Source: Alteromonadaceae bacterium (GTDB lineage Bacteria > Pseudomonadota > Gammaproteobacteria > Enterobacterales > Alteromonadaceae). Taken from it: a DNA stretch of 64,000 nucleotides. Positions 33,545-47,398 of this stretch are shown here, piece after piece (positions within the stretch are counted from its first letter, which is position 1; each line of letters starts with the position of its first letter). The stretch covers positions 1 through 64,000 of the forward strand of contig JABSOI010000011.1 in NCBI GenBank assembly GCA_013216015.1, read 5' to 3'. A program made the translations under genes and the position numbers. The notes beneath the pieces are model-generated. The model saw nothing but the letters and a program-made list of their open reading frames with translations, was not told the DNA's origin and did no database searches.

Positions 33545-33747
33545 AGTGTCTGAACGGAAATCATGAAAGCCTTATTTTACGGGGTATTCAAGCAATATTG
33601 CAAAACGAATATTTTGTTATTTTTGGCTAAAAACGGCCAAAACGCTTAAATCTACATCAATACCGACTGATTAGCTTAAATCTTCGTTTTGAATTAATCG
33701 CTACAGCCCATGTGTAGCAATGGCTATTGACTTTTCGTTCGGGCACT
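33545..33747. repeat. Palindromic dispersed element, family C
   Basis: A 203-bp element with termini AGTGTCTGAACGGAAATCAT (left) and AGTGCCCGAACGAAAAGTCA (right, read inward). It is flanked on both sides by AACT, a possible 4-bp target duplication. It has no ORF. It lies between the yidC stop and the yidC terminator, so it is transcribed as part of the yidC 3' UTR. Confidence 0.7.
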
Positions 33748-33773
33748 AACTATAAAGTTTTTTGTTATTAACG

Positions 33774-33805
33774 AAAAAGGCGACCAATAGGTCGCCTTTT
33801 TTTTT
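33774..33805 (+). terminator. Rho-independent terminator of the rpmH-yidC operon
   Basis: AAAAAGGCGACC, loop AATA, GGTCGCC, then nine T. It is displaced 250 bases from the yidC stop by the palindromic element. Confidence 0.92.
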
Positions 33806-33902
33806 ACCAATAAACATAATAAAATTTAAACACTAAAAATAATCAGTTTATACACAAACCTTTTGCAAATATAATGGCCGGATAATTATCAGGAACTTTT
33901 AT

Positions 33903-35327
33903 ATGACCGCTCATACATTAACTACCTATCATCAAGAAACTATTACAGCACAAGCTACAGCGCCTGGTCGAGGAGGTGTCGGTATTATCAGAGTTTCTGG
34001 TCCACAAGCAAAAAATATTGCACTGGCAATTCTTGGTAAAGTTCCAGAAACCAGAAAAGCTGAATATTTACCCTTTTTAGATTCAAAAAAACAAGTAATT
34101 GACCAAGGGATTGCATTATTTTTCAAAGGACCTAACTCTTTTACCGGCGAAGATGTATTAGAACTTCAAGGTCATGGTGGTCCGATAATTTTGGACATGT
34201 TGCTAAAAGAAATACTCAACTTACCTAAAATACGAATGGCAAAGCCTGGTGAGTTTAGTGAGCAAGCCTTTCTAAACAACAAACTAGATTTAACTCAGGC
34301 CGAAGCCATAGCAGATTTAATTAACTCAAGTTCAGAGCAAGCCGCTCGTTGCGCCCTGCACTCATTACAAGGCGAATTTTCGAAACTTGTTCATCAGATG
34401 GTTGAAGATATAATTCATTTACGTATGTACGTTGAAGCTGCGATAGACTTTCCTGAAGAGGAAATAGATTTTCTCGCTGATGAAAAAATCGTAAACGATC
34501 TAAAAAAGATCATAGATAAAGTTAGCGACGTTAAAAAACAGGCACAACAAGGCAGCATTATAAGAGAAGGAATGCGTGTAGTTATAGCTGGTCGTCCAAA
34601 TGCAGGTAAATCTAGCCTTCTAAATGCCCTCAGTGGTAAAGAAACCGCTATTGTTACTGATATAGCAGGTACAACGCGTGATGTACTCTCTGAACAGATA
34701 CACATAGATGGCATGCCCTTACATATTATAGATACCGCAGGTTTACGTGAAAGCACCGACAAAGTAGAACAAATAGGCATAGAACGAGCGTGGCAGGAAA
34801 TAAATAAGGCAGACCGAGTTTTGCTGATGGTAGACTCAACAGATCACAATACAATAGAAAATGATGAACTCACTATAAAAACAGACTGGCCTGAATTTTT
34901 TGAGAAACTACCAGAAAAAATTGGCCTGACTATTATTAGAAATAAAGCTGATATAAGTAAAAATCCGACAGGCTATAGTGAATTTATTGACTCAAAAGAT
35001 TCTAATGAAACTATACATTCAATTATTACTTTATCAGCCAAAACAGGCGAAGGTATTGACGAGTTAAAAGACCATTTAAAAAAAATAATGGGATATCAAG
35101 GCAGTACAGAGGGTGGTTTTATGGCTAGACGACGCCACTTAGTTGCTCTGGAAAATACTCATCAACATTTGATCACCGGATTATACCAACTGGAATCATA
35201 TGTAGCAGGTGAAATACTGGCGGAAGAATTACGACTTTGCCAACAAGAATTAGATCAAATTACGGGTGAATTCACTAGTGATGATTTGTTGGGTAAGATC
35301 TTTAGTTCATTTTGTATTGGTAAATGA
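33903..35327 (+). CDS. mnmE: tRNA modification GTPase MnmE
   Basis: A 474-residue GTPase that, with MnmG, installs the carboxymethylaminomethyl group on wobble U34 of several tRNAs. The N-terminal folate-binding domain ([18 protein letters not shown]) is followed by the inserted G domain, with G1 GRPNAGKSS at 230-238, the TDIAGTTRD switch and the DTAGLR G3 motif. The C-terminal catalytic FCIGK is intact. Its partner mnmG lies across oriC. Confidence 0.97.
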   Translation: MTAHTLTTYHQETITAQATAPGRGGVGIIRVSGPQAKNIALAILGKVPETRKAEYLPFLDSKKQVIDQGIALFFKGPNSFTGEDVLELQGHGGPIILDMLLKEILNLPKIRMAKPGEFSEQAFLNNKLDLTQAEAIADLINSSSEQAARCALHSLQGEFSKLVHQMVEDIIHLRMYVEAAIDFPEEEIDFLADEKIVNDLKKIIDKVSDVKKQAQQGSIIREGMRVVIAGRPNAGKSSLLNALSGKETAIVTDIAGTTRDVLSEQIHIDGMPLHIIDTAGLRESTDKVEQIGIERAWQEINKADRVLLMVDSTDHNTIENDELTIKTDWPEFFEKLPEKIGLTIIRNKADISKNPTGYSEFIDSKDSNETIHSIITLSAKTGEGIDELKDHLKKIMGYQGSTEGGFMARRRHLVALENTHQHLITGLYQLESYVAGEILAEELRLCQQELDQITGEFTSDDLLGKIFSSFCIGK

Positions 35328-35370
35328 TCAGTAATTGCTGAAGATTAATAATAATAATATGAGGGTAAAA

Positions 35371-35826
35371 ATGGCGTCATTTCAAATTATCGTCGGTAGT
35401 ATGATGGGTGGATCTGAGTATGTTGCAGAAGCCTGTGAAGAGATAATTATTGCAAAAGGTCATCAGGCAACAATCAATTTTCAGCCTGATTTTTCACATC
35501 TGATACAGCAAATAACACAAAAAGATCAAATATGGCTCATTGTCACGAGTACACATGGCGCGGGTGACTATCCCGATAATATTCAAAATTTCGTTACTGA
35601 TCTTGGATCCTACGATCAAGATCTATCCTCAATCACTTTTCTGATGATCGGCCTGGGTGATTCAAATTACGATACATTCTGTCATGCGGCTAAAAAAATA
35701 GAAAAGATATTAATATCAAAGAATTGCAAAACAAAAAACAAAATATTAATTTTAGATATGAGTTTAGATATAGATCCTGAAGCACTGGCACAAACATGGA
35801 TCACTCAAGTAATAGATCATTTATAA
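35371..35826 (+). CDS. mioC: Flavodoxin-like protein MioC
   Basis: A 151-residue FMN-binding flavodoxin-like protein with an N-terminal IIVGSMMGGSEYVAEA phosphate loop, TSTHGAGDYPDN (about 58-69) and the FLMIGLGDSNYDTFC block. I start it at the ATG at 35371, which has GAGGG 5 bases upstream; earlier in-frame ATGs overlap that site. It is transcribed toward oriC, the same relation as in E. coli, where mioC transcription passes through the origin. The gene contains ten GATC sites by hand count. Confidence 0.93.
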   Translation: MASFQIIVGSMMGGSEYVAEACEEIIIAKGHQATINFQPDFSHLIQQITQKDQIWLIVTSTHGAGDYPDNIQNFVTDLGSYDQDLSSITFLMIGLGDSNYDTFCHAAKKIEKILISKNCKTKNKILILDMSLDIDPEALAQTWITQVIDHL

Positions 35827-36298
35827 CAAGCTTACTCATAAGTTATTAACAATTTAGATCATACAAATACATTAATGTGGATAACTCTGGGTAAAACCTA
35901 TTAATTTCTTATTATTATTCAGTGTATATAATTCGTTTTTATTTTCCCTGTGGATAACTAGCACTTTTGATCAAAGGTTATAAAGCATTTGATCAATGTT
36001 TGATCACAGCTTTACAAGTAATCAAACAAATTGATAAGTAAAAAGAAAAACCACTTATACACAGAAAACCACGATCCTAATAGTAATAATAATAAGATCT
36101 ATATAAAGATCTTTATATATTAATAGAGGATCTTGGTAAGATCTTTTTCCACATTTGATCGTTTCACTTTGGACAAAAAAAAGTTAAAATACATTTCTCA
36201 TTTTCCTGAACTAATTTTTGAAATGTCACTTAACAAAAATAAAAAATAAAAAAGTTCAGATTCAAAATTCAAAATAAAATTAAAGGTTTTAAAAATTT
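35827..36298. other. oriC: Chromosomal replication origin oriC
   Basis: The 472-bp mioC-mnmG gap has the order of E. coli oriC, seen in mirror image. DnaA boxes: TGTGGATAA (35876-35884, followed by CTCTG as at E. coli R4), TGTGGATAA (35949-35957), TTATACACA (36055-36063) and TTTTCCACA (36145-36153). A DNA-unwinding region at 36070-36150 carries repeated AGATCT plus A/T tracts like the E. coli 13-mers, next to mnmG. There are ten GATC sites. The CACGATCCTAATA after the third box matches the E. coli sequence between R1 and the 13-mers, so that box stands in the R1 position although it reads TTATACACA. Confidence 0.9.
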
Positions 36299-38200
36299 AT
36301 GTGGTATCAAGAAAATTATGACGTAATCGTTGTTGGTGGTGGTCATGCTGGAACTGAAGCATCACTGGCTGCTGCACGAATGGGTTGTAAAACATTATTA
36401 TTAACTCATAATATTGATACCTTAGGACAAATGTCTTGTAACCCTGCAATTGGCGGTATTGGCAAAGGACATTTGGTTAAAGAAATTGATGCTTTAGGTG
36501 GATTGATGGCAACGGCGACAGATCATGCTGCAATTCAATTTAGAACCTTAAATGCGAGTAAAGGTCCAGCAGTTAGGGCAACACGAGCTCAGGCAGATAG
36601 ATCTTTATATCGATCTTTTGTTAGACAATATTTAGAAAATCAAGAAAACCTCACGATCTTTCAGCAACCATGTGATGATCTTATTTTAGAAAATGATCAA
36701 GTGGTTGGTATTTCAACACAAATGGGATTGAAATTTAAAGCAAAAACAGTTGTGTTAACGGTAGGTACATTTTTAGCAGGTCAAATACATATTGGTTTAA
36801 ATAACTATCAGGGTGGACGTGCAGGTGATCCAGCAAGCATGAACTTAGCCGCTAAGCTCCGTGACTTACCTTTTAGAATGGATCGTTTAAAAACAGGTAC
36901 ACCACCAAGATTAGATGCTAGATCTCTTGATTTTTCTGTAATGGAAGAACAACCTGGTGATAGTCCAAGACCTGTATTTTCTTTTATGGGATCACTTAAA
37001 GATCATCCTGAACAAATATCTTGTTATATCACTCATACTAATAAAAAAACCCATGATATTATTCGTGGAGGTTTAGACAGATCTCCTATGTACACTGGGC
37101 TTATTGAAGGTGTTGGTCCAAGATATTGTCCTTCAATAGAGGATAAAATAAATCGTTTTGAAGATAAAGATTCGCATCAAATTTTTGTTGAACCTGAAGG
37201 ATTAACTACAAATGAAGTTTATCCTAATGGTATATCAACAAGTTTACCGTTTGATATTCAAATGGATCTGGTACGATCAATTAAAGGTTTTGAGAATGCC
37301 TTCATAACCCGTCCTGGTTACGCCATAGAATATGATTATTTTGATCCTCGTGATTTAAAACAAACACTGGAAAGTAAATTTATCAAAAACTTATATTTTG
37401 CTGGACAAATCAATGGAACAACAGGTTATGAAGAAGCTGGTGCTCAAGGATTAATAGCTGCAGCCAACGCAGCTTGTCGGGTTAAAGAACATGAAGGTTT
37501 TACATTAGGTCGTGATGAAGCTTATTTAGGTGTATTGGTTGATGACTTATCTACGTTAGGCACGAAAGAACCTTATCGTATGTTTACCTCTCGTGCAGAA
37601 TATCGTTTGTTATTACGTGAAGATAATGCAGATATCCGATTAACAGAAAAAGGTCGTAAAATAGGTCTTATTTGTGATCAACGCTGGAAACGTTTTAATG
37701 AAAAAATGGAAAATATAGAACTTGAACGTCAACGTTTAAGATCTTTATGGGTACAAAAAGATCATAAAGAAGTTGATTTAGTTAATGCTTTGTTAAAAGG
37801 TCCGATAAGTAAAGAAAATAGTTTAGAAGATTTAATTCGTCGTCCGGAAGTTCGTTATGATGATTTAATGAAAATAGAAGCCTTTGGTCCTGCAATTGAA
37901 GATAAACAAGCTTCTAATCAAATTGAAATTCAAATTAAATATGCTGGTTATATTGATCGACAATTAGATGAAATAGCCAAGAAAAAACGCCACGAAGATA
38001 CAATAATCCCGTTAGATTTTGATTTTCAGCAAATTTCTGGTTTATCAAATGAAGTTGTTGCAAAATTATCTGATGTACGCCCTGAAACAATTGGTAAAGC
38101 ATCACGAATTTCTGGTATTACTCCCGCCGCTATTTCGTTATTATTAGTCTACTTAAAAAAACATGGCTTATTACACGTAAATAAACGTGAATCAGCATAA
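36299..38200 (+). CDS. mnmG: tRNA uridine-5-carboxymethylaminomethyl modification enzyme MnmG
   Basis: A 633-residue FAD enzyme, partner of MnmE in U34 modification. The N-terminal dinucleotide-binding [19 protein letters not shown] (residues 11-29), [16 protein letters not shown] and the [17 protein letters not shown] block are diagnostic. Length fits E. coli (629). It is the first gene right of oriC, with the unwinding region in its 5' flank, so its transcription may influence initiation as in E. coli. Confidence 0.98.
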   Translation: MWYQENYDVIVVGGGHAGTEASLAAARMGCKTLLLTHNIDTLGQMSCNPAIGGIGKGHLVKEIDALGGLMATATDHAAIQFRTLNASKGPAVRATRAQADRSLYRSFVRQYLENQENLTIFQQPCDDLILENDQVVGISTQMGLKFKAKTVVLTVGTFLAGQIHIGLNNYQGGRAGDPASMNLAAKLRDLPFRMDRLKTGTPPRLDARSLDFSVMEEQPGDSPRPVFSFMGSLKDHPEQISCYITHTNKKTHDIIRGGLDRSPMYTGLIEGVGPRYCPSIEDKINRFEDKDSHQIFVEPEGLTTNEVYPNGISTSLPFDIQMDLVRSIKGFENAFITRPGYAIEYDYFDPRDLKQTLESKFIKNLYFAGQINGTTGYEEAGAQGLIAAANAACRVKEHEGFTLGRDEAYLGVLVDDLSTLGTKEPYRMFTSRAEYRLLLREDNADIRLTEKGRKIGLICDQRWKRFNEKMENIELERQRLRSLWVQKDHKEVDLVNALLKGPISKENSLEDLIRRPEVRYDDLMKIEAFGPAIEDKQASNQIEIQIKYAGYIDRQLDEIAKKKRHEDTIIPLDFDFQQISGLSNEVVAKLSDVRPETIGKASRISGITPAAISLLLVYLKKHGLLHVNKRESA

Positions 38201-38210
38201 AAGAAATTAA

Positions 38211-38840
38211 ATGACGTTACACTGCCAATTAAAATCACTCATAAGTGAAACAGATCTAGAAATTTCAACTGAACAAATAGATCTTCTTATTCAATACGTA
38301 GAATTACTGATAAAATGGAATAAAGCTTATAATTTAACTGCTGTAAGAGATCCAGCTAATATGTTGGTTAAACATATTATGGATAGCTTAATGGTAGGAA
38401 AATATCTAAAAGGTCAATTTTTTATAGATGTTGGAACCGGAGCTGGTTTGCCGGGTATTCCATTAGCTATATTGAATCCTGAAAGAAACTTTGTATTATT
38501 AGACAGTTTAGGAAAAAGAATTACTTTTTTGAGACAAGTAGTTTTTCAATTAAAACTAAAAAATGTTCAACCAAAATTATCACGTGTAGAGAAATATCAA
38601 CCGGAACAACTTTTTGATGGTGTATTAAGTCGAGCTTTTTCTTCATTAAATGATATGGTTACATGTTGTCATCATTTGATCGCTGACCAAACAGGTTGCT
38701 TTTATGCGCTAAAAGGTCAATATCCTGATGATGAAATTGAACAATTACCTGAAAATATTAAAATGACTGCCAGTCATCAAATTGTCGTTCCGCAATTAGA
38801 TGGAGAAAGACATTTAATAGAATTAACAAAGAATAAGTGA
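38211..38840 (+). CDS. rsmG: 16S rRNA (guanine-527-N7) methyltransferase
   Basis: A 209-residue SAM methyltransferase that modifies G527 of 16S rRNA; loss gives low-level streptomycin resistance in known species. Visible motifs are [21 protein letters not shown] and the SAM loop [17 protein letters not shown]. It follows mnmG by 10 bases, the classical gidA-gidB pair. Confidence 0.96.
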   Translation: MTLHCQLKSLISETDLEISTEQIDLLIQYVELLIKWNKAYNLTAVRDPANMLVKHIMDSLMVGKYLKGQFFIDVGTGAGLPGIPLAILNPERNFVLLDSLGKRITFLRQVVFQLKLKNVQPKLSRVEKYQPEQLFDGVLSRAFSSLNDMVTCCHHLIADQTGCFYALKGQYPDDEIEQLPENIKMTASHQIVVPQLDGERHLIELTKNK

Positions 38841-39020
38841 TTATTTTTAAAACAAAATATATTATACCTAAACGACTTGTAAATACTAAATACCGTATTT
38901 CACAATTGTTTGGGTATATGTTGATATTAGTTTGTTGTTGATAACATTAAAATAACAAACGTGGAAACATGTTATTTTTGTTTATGATTTTACAACAATA
39001 AATATAATACAGAGGATCTT

Positions 39021-39821
39021 GTGGGAAAAATAATAGCTGTAGCAAACCAAAAAGGTGGTGTTGGTAAAACAACAACTTCGGTTAATTTAGCTGCATCTTT
39101 AGCAGCAACAAAACGGAAAGTGTTGTTAGTAGATTTAGATCCACAAGGCAATGCTACTATGGCGAGTGGTGTTGATAAATATGAAGTCCATGCTACCTGT
39201 TATGAACTTTTAATTGAAGAACAACCAATTGAAAAAGTTGTGGTAAAAGAAACTAGCGGACTTTATGAACTTATTGCCGCTAATACTGATGTTACCGCCG
39301 CTGAAATTAAATTAATGGAAGTGTACTCTAGAGAGCATCGCCTTAAAAATGCTTTAGAGCCTGTTAAAAATTATTATGATTATATTATTATTGACTGCCC
39401 TCCTTCACTCAATATGTTAACGGTTAATGCAATGACTGCGGCAGATTCTGTTTTAGTGCCAATGCAATGTGAATATTATGCATTAGAAGGGTTAACTGCA
39501 TTAATGGAAACAATTTCGAAATTAACTTCAGTGGTAAATGCTGATCTTCATATTGAAGGTATATTGCGTACCATGTATGATCCCCGAAATAGATTGGCAA
39601 ATGATGTTTCTGAGCAACTTAAACGTCATTTTGGTGATAAAGTTTATCGAACTGTTATTCCTCGAAATGTGCGTTTAGCAGAAGCACCTAGCTTTGGTAC
39701 ACCTGTAATGTATTACGATAAATCATCTACAGGTGCAAAAGCTTATTTGGCCCTAGCGGGAGAAATTTTACGTCGTACTTCCCAAGCTAAGAAAAAACAA
39801 ATAGAAAAACTAGCTGACTAA
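39021..39821 (+). CDS. parA: Chromosome partitioning ATPase ParA
   Basis: A 266-residue deviant-Walker ATPase with ANQKGGVGKTTTSVNLAASLA (residues 7-27), DLDPQGNAT and IIDCPPSLNMLTVNA. It binds DNA non-specifically in the ATP form and moves ParB-parS complexes. The start is GTG with AGAGG 5 bases upstream, matching the usual MGKIIAVANQKGG N-terminus. It has no N-terminal HTH, as is usual for chromosomal ParA. parB follows 57 bases later. Confidence 0.96.
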   Translation: MGKIIAVANQKGGVGKTTTSVNLAASLAATKRKVLLVDLDPQGNATMASGVDKYEVHATCYELLIEEQPIEKVVVKETSGLYELIAANTDVTAAEIKLMEVYSREHRLKNALEPVKNYYDYIIIDCPPSLNMLTVNAMTAADSVLVPMQCEYYALEGLTALMETISKLTSVVNADLHIEGILRTMYDPRNRLANDVSEQLKRHFGDKVYRTVIPRNVRLAEAPSFGTPVMYYDKSSTGAKAYLALAGEILRRTSQAKKKQIEKLAD

Positions 39822-39878
39822 AATTATGTTGCTTAATGTCAGCACTTTCAAAACATCAAAGAAATCCCAAGGAAAATT

Positions 39879-40772
39879 ATGAGCCCATCTAAACGTAGAG
39901 GCTTAGGCCGTGGTCTTGACGCTTTATTAACACCAACAATAAAAAACAGCCACGAAGATAAAGTTATTGAGACTGTAAAAATAATTCACGAAAAAAGTGA
40001 ATTACAGCAACTGCCGATTGAACATTTAATTCCAGGTAAATATCAACCTCGAAAAGATATGTCAGCAGAAGCATTGGACGAATTATCTAATTCAATTCGT
40101 TCACAGGGCATTATTCAACCAATTGTTGTTCGTTTAGTTGATGAAAACATTTATGAAATTATTGCTGGTGAACGTCGTTGGCGTGCTGCTCAACTTGCAG
40201 ACTTAGAATTTATTCCGTGTTTAATCAAAAACGTACCTGATGAAGCAGCTGTTGCTATTGCATTAATTGAAAATATTCAACGGGAAGATCTCAATGCAAT
40301 GGAAGAAGCTATAGCATTGGAAATATTATTAACTGAGTTTGAATTAACTCATCAAGAAGTTGCTGATGCTATTGGTAAATCTCGTACAACAGTAACAAAT
40401 TTACTTCGTTTGAATAACTTGAATGAAGAAGTTAAAACCCTACTTGAGCATGGCGATATTGAAATGGGACATGCCCGGGCATTATTAGCTATGGAAGGAG
40501 ATATACAAACAATTACCGCTCGTACTGTGGCAGCAAAGGAGCTTACAGTAAGAGAAACGGAAGCTTTTATTAAAAAAGTTCAAGAGCCTGAAAAAGATAT
40601 AATTGAAAAAATAAAAGATCCTGACACGAAGGCATTGGAACAAAATTTATCTGAAAAGTTAGGTTCTCAAGTTACTATTAATCACAATAAAAAAGGCAAA
40701 GGTAAATTAGTCATCTCTTATACTAATCTTGAAGAACTCGACGGAATTGTCTCTAGATTCCATTCTTCATAG
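39879..40772 (+). CDS. parB: Chromosome partitioning protein ParB
   Basis: A 297-residue CTPase and parS-binding protein. Visible parts are the N-terminal RRGLGRGLDALL box for ParA contact, the CTP-binding GERRWRAAQLA and ENIQREDLNAMEEA (about 101-145), the HTH LTHQEVADAIGKSRTTVTNLLRL and a C-terminal dimer domain. Two matching parS sites lie in recF, 11-13 kb away across oriC. Confidence 0.96.
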   Translation: MSPSKRRGLGRGLDALLTPTIKNSHEDKVIETVKIIHEKSELQQLPIEHLIPGKYQPRKDMSAEALDELSNSIRSQGIIQPIVVRLVDENIYEIIAGERRWRAAQLADLEFIPCLIKNVPDEAAVAIALIENIQREDLNAMEEAIALEILLTEFELTHQEVADAIGKSRTTVTNLLRLNNLNEEVKTLLEHGDIEMGHARALLAMEGDIQTITARTVAAKELTVRETEAFIKKVQEPEKDIIEKIKDPDTKALEQNLSEKLGSQVTINHNKKGKGKLVISYTNLEELDGIVSRFHSS

Positions 40773-40819
40773 TCTATTGGTTGTTTAAAATACTATTTAA
40801 GGTTTAATAGCACAAAAAC

Positions 40820-40841
40820 AGGGCGCGAACTGCCCTCTTTT
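40820..40841 (+). terminator. Probable terminator after parB
   Basis: AGGGC, 7-base loop, GCCCT, followed by CTTTTG. The stem is short, but it lies 48 bases past parB and before the atp promoter region. Confidence 0.6.
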
Positions 40842-40958
40842 GTTGCATTAACAACATAAATCAGTATACTTGCGCTGACTTTCAAAAGTCGAAATTTTTA
40901 CCTTGGAAGTTTTAAAAATAAAGCATGATCATTACGAATGTTTTCGTTGGAGTGACTG

Positions 40959-42169
<1,211 letters not shown>

Positions 42170-42198
42170 TTATTTTTTAAACTTTTAACTTTAAATAA

Positions 42199-42447
<249 letters not shown>

Positions 42448-42495
42448 TTTTTTAACTCTATTTATTAAACACGAATTATATTAGGAGGTACACAA

Positions 42496-42966
42496 ATGAA
42501 TATTAATGCCACGTTAATTGGTGAATTATTTGCATTTGTCGTATTTGTAATTTTCTGCATGAAGTTTGTATGGCCACCAATTATGGGTGCCATCGAAGCT
42601 CGTCAAGCTACTATTGCTGACGGCCTTGCTGCATCAGACCGTGCGGCTAAAGATCTTGAGCTTGCTCAGGAAAAAGCCACGGCACAACTAAAAGAAGCAA
42701 AAGCGCAGGCAGCCAGCATTATTGATGCGGCTAAAAAGCGTGAAAGTCAAATAGTTGAAGAAGCAGCAGGTAAGGCAGAAGCTGAGAAAACTAAAATCTT
42801 AGCTGCAGGTCATGCTGAAATAGAGACTGAACGTAATCAAGCAAAAGAAGAACTTCGTCAACAAGTCGCTGTTTTAGCTTTAGCTGGTGCCGAGAAAATT
42901 CTTGAACGTTCAATTGATGCCGCTGCACATAGCGACATTTTAGATAAACTTGTAGCTGAACTTTAA
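42496..42966 (+). CDS. atpF: ATP synthase subunit b
   Basis: A 156-residue stator subunit, the same length as E. coli. One N-terminal membrane helix (about 5-26, [20 protein letters not shown]) is followed by a long charged, Ala-rich coiled coil reaching up to F1. The AGGAGGT site 8 bases upstream is near perfect. Confidence 0.96.
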   Translation: MNINATLIGELFAFVVFVIFCMKFVWPPIMGAIEARQATIADGLAASDRAAKDLELAQEKATAQLKEAKAQAASIIDAAKKRESQIVEEAAGKAEAEKTKILAAGHAEIETERNQAKEELRQQVAVLALAGAEKILERSIDAAAHSDILDKLVAEL

Positions 42967-42980
42967 TAGAGGAATGAGCT

Positions 42981-43514
42981 ATGTCTGAATTGACAACCGT
43001 CGCTCGTCCTTACGCTAAAGCAGCGTTCGATTTTGCTGTAGAAGCTAATGCGATTGAAAACTGGTTAGAAATGCTGGTTTTTGCTGCAGAAGTTTCTAAA
43101 GATGACACTATCAAGGGTTACCTCAGTGGTGGTGCATCAGTTGAACAGGCACAAGACTTATTTATAAAGGTCTGTGATGTACAGCTAGACAGCAATGGTC
43201 AGAATTTTATAAAAATTATGGCTGAAAATGGACGCCTTTTGGTGCTACCACATGTTGTTGCTCAATTTAGCGAATTAAAAGCTGAATATGAGAAAACAGT
43301 TATTGTGGATGTAACGTCTGCCGTTGAATTAACAGCAGATAAATTAACTACATTAAGCGCCGCGCTTGAAAAGCGTTTGGCTCGAAAAGTAAAGCTCAAT
43401 TGTAGTGTTGACGCTAATATCGTGTCTGGTCTGGTAATAAAAGCCGGCGACATGGTTATTGATGGTTCAGTTAGAAATAAACTGAATCGTTTAGCAATAG
43501 CAATGCAATCTTAA
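42981..43514 (+). CDS. atpH: ATP synthase subunit delta
   Basis: A 177-residue peripheral stalk subunit, exactly the E. coli length. It begins with the conserved VARPYAKAAFDFA and ends with the DxxVIDGSVRNKLNRLA block. It follows atpF by 14 bases and precedes atpA by 13. Confidence 0.96.
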   Translation: MSELTTVARPYAKAAFDFAVEANAIENWLEMLVFAAEVSKDDTIKGYLSGGASVEQAQDLFIKVCDVQLDSNGQNFIKIMAENGRLLVLPHVVAQFSELKAEYEKTVIVDVTSAVELTADKLTTLSAALEKRLARKVKLNCSVDANIVSGLVIKAGDMVIDGSVRNKLNRLAIAMQS

Positions 43515-43527
43515 CGGGGAATAGAGC

Positions 43528-45069
43528 ATGCAACTGAATTCCACTGAAATCGCTGAATTGATCAAAAATCGTATTGAAAAATTCAACGTTGTCAGCGAAG
43601 CTCGTAATGAAGGTACTATCGTTTCTGTAACTGACGGTATCATTCGCATCCATGGCCTTGCAGATGTAATGCAAGGTGAGATGATCGAACTTCCTGGTAG
43701 CCGCTTCGCAATTGCGTTAAACCTTGACCGTGATTCGGTCGGTGCGGTAGTAATGGGTCCTTATGCTGATTTAGCAGAAGGACAAAAAGTTAAAGGTACT
43801 GGCCGTATATTGGAAGTACCTGTAGGACGTGGTTTATTAGGCCGCGTTGTAAACACTCTAGGGGAGCCTATTGATGGAAAAGGACCTATCGAAAATGATG
43901 GTTTCTCTCCTGTTGAAGTAGTTGCACCGGGTGTAATTGAACGTAAATCTGTTGATCAACCAGTACAAACGGGTATTAAGTCTATTGACTCAATGATCCC
44001 AATTGGACGTGGTCAACGTGAATTGATCATTGGTGACCGTCAAATCGGTAAATCTGCAATTGCGTTAGATGCCATTATCAATCAAAAAGATACTGGTATT
44101 AAGTGTATATATGTTGCCATTGGTCAAAAAGCCTCTACTATTGTTAACCTAGTACGAAAATTAGAAGAGCATGGCGCATTATCCAATACTATTGTTGTGG
44201 TTGCTTCAGCTTCTGAAGCTGCAGCTTTACAATACTTAGCACCATACGCTGGTTGTTCAATGGGTGAATACTTCCGTGACCGTGGTGAAGATGCGTTGAT
44301 CGTATATGATGATTTGTCTAAGCAAGCTGTTGCTTACCGTCAAATTTCATTACTACTTCGTCGTCCGCCAGGTCGTGAAGCTTACCCAGGTGACGTTTTC
44401 TACCTTCATAGTCGTTTATTAGAGCGTGCTGCACGTGTAAATGAAGAATATGTAGAACGTTTTACTAAAGGTGAAGTAAAAGGTAAAACAGGTTCTTTAA
44501 CTGCATTACCTATTATTGAAACGCAAGCTGGTGATGTATCTGCTTTCGTACCTACTAACGTAATTTCGATTACCGATGGTCAAATATTCCTGGAAGCTGA
44601 TTTATTCAACTCAGGTATTCGTCCGGCAGTAAATGCAGGTTTATCGGTATCTCGAGTTGGTGGTGCTGCACAAACTAAAATCATTAAAAAATTGGGTGGT
44701 GGTATTCGTTTAGCACTTGCTCAATATCGTGAACTTGCAGCCTTTGCACAGTTTGCCTCTGATTTAGATGATGCAACGCGTGCTCAATTAGAGCATGGTC
44801 AACGCGTAACTGAATTGATGAAGCAAAAACAATACAGCCCGTTATCTGTTGCCGAAACAGCAGTGTCATTATTTGCTGCTGAGAAAGGTTTCTTGAAAGA
44901 TGTTGAATTGAATAAAATCAATGACTTTGAAGCAGCGTTGCATACCTATGTTAACACTGAATATACTGAGTTGATGGCTAAAATCAACGAAACTGGTAAC
45001 TACGATAAAGAAATCGAAGCAAGCTTAGCGGCAGCACTTGAGAAATTCAAGTCTACGCAAACTTGGTAA
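43528..45069 (+). CDS. atpA: ATP synthase subunit alpha
   Basis: A 513-residue non-catalytic nucleotide-binding subunit, identical in length to E. coli. The P-loop GDRQIGKSA (about 169-177), the [12 protein letters not shown] block and the signature [13 protein letters not shown] are visible. Confidence 0.98.
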   Translation: MQLNSTEIAELIKNRIEKFNVVSEARNEGTIVSVTDGIIRIHGLADVMQGEMIELPGSRFAIALNLDRDSVGAVVMGPYADLAEGQKVKGTGRILEVPVGRGLLGRVVNTLGEPIDGKGPIENDGFSPVEVVAPGVIERKSVDQPVQTGIKSIDSMIPIGRGQRELIIGDRQIGKSAIALDAIINQKDTGIKCIYVAIGQKASTIVNLVRKLEEHGALSNTIVVVASASEAAALQYLAPYAGCSMGEYFRDRGEDALIVYDDLSKQAVAYRQISLLLRRPPGREAYPGDVFYLHSRLLERAARVNEEYVERFTKGEVKGKTGSLTALPIIETQAGDVSAFVPTNVISITDGQIFLEADLFNSGIRPAVNAGLSVSRVGGAAQTKIIKKLGGGIRLALAQYRELAAFAQFASDLDDATRAQLEHGQRVTELMKQKQYSPLSVAETAVSLFAAEKGFLKDVELNKINDFEAALHTYVNTEYTELMAKINETGNYDKEIEASLAAALEKFKSTQTW

Positions 45070-45105
45070 AATTTTTTTAAAAAATTAGTTTCGGAGTGAA
45101 ATGTC

Positions 45106-45966
45106 ATGGCCGGTGGTAAAGAGATAAAATCTAAGATCGCGAGTGTTAAAAACACTCAGAAGATCACTAGTGCTATGGAAATGGTTGCAGCCAGTAAAAT
45201 GCGCAAAGCGCAGGAAGGCATGGCTGCCTCTCGTCCATACGCTGAGAATATACGAAACGTGATCGGTCATATCGCGCTTGGTAGGTTAGAATATCGCCAT
45301 CCTTATTTGGAAGAGCGTGAAATCAAGCGTGTTGGTTACATTGTAGTGTCAACAGACCGTGGTTTGTGTGGTGGTTTAAACATTAATTTGTTTAAACAAG
45401 TATTAGCGAATTCTGCTAAATGGCAGGAGCAAGAAATAGAAGTTGATTTTGCGGTAGTAGGTTCAAAAGCTACTTCCTTTTTCAATAATATGGGCGCTAA
45501 TGTAACTGCACAGGTTTCTGGTTTAGGCGACAGGCCTTCACTAACTGATTTAATCGGTAGTGTGAAAGTTATGTTAAATGCCTATGACAGTGGTGACATT
45601 GACAGATTATTTATTGTTTACAATAAATTTGTTAATACCATGACGCAAGAACCAACAATCGATCAACTTTTACCGTTACCTAAGTCAGACGATGAAGAAA
45701 TAAAACATCGTTGGGATTACATTTATGAACCAGATGCACAGGCTATGCTTGAGCAATTATTGGTTCGATATGTGGAATCTCAGGTATATCAAGGCGTGGT
45801 AGAAAACCTTGCCAGTGAACAAGCCGCTCGTATGGTTGCAATGAAATCTGCAACTGATAATGCTAACGATTTGATTGATGATTTACAATTGATATACAAC
45901 AAGGCACGTCAAGCAAGTATCACTCAGGAATTAGGTGAAATTGTTGCAGGCGCTGCCGCAGTATAA
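45106..45966 (+). CDS. atpG: ATP synthase subunit gamma
   Basis: A 286-residue rotor shaft. The N-terminal helix ([32 protein letters not shown]) and the C-terminal signature [18 protein letters not shown] pair as the coiled coil inside F1. [11 protein letters not shown] is the conserved central block. Length fits E. coli (287). Confidence 0.97.
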   Translation: MAGGKEIKSKIASVKNTQKITSAMEMVAASKMRKAQEGMAASRPYAENIRNVIGHIALGRLEYRHPYLEEREIKRVGYIVVSTDRGLCGGLNINLFKQVLANSAKWQEQEIEVDFAVVGSKATSFFNNMGANVTAQVSGLGDRPSLTDLIGSVKVMLNAYDSGDIDRLFIVYNKFVNTMTQEPTIDQLLPLPKSDDEEIKHRWDYIYEPDAQAMLEQLLVRYVESQVYQGVVENLASEQAARMVAMKSATDNANDLIDDLQLIYNKARQASITQELGEIVAGAAAV

Positions 45967-46003
45967 CGGTAGAAATTAAGTTTTCGTTAAATATAAAATT
46001 TGA

Positions 46004-47398
<1,395 letters not shown>

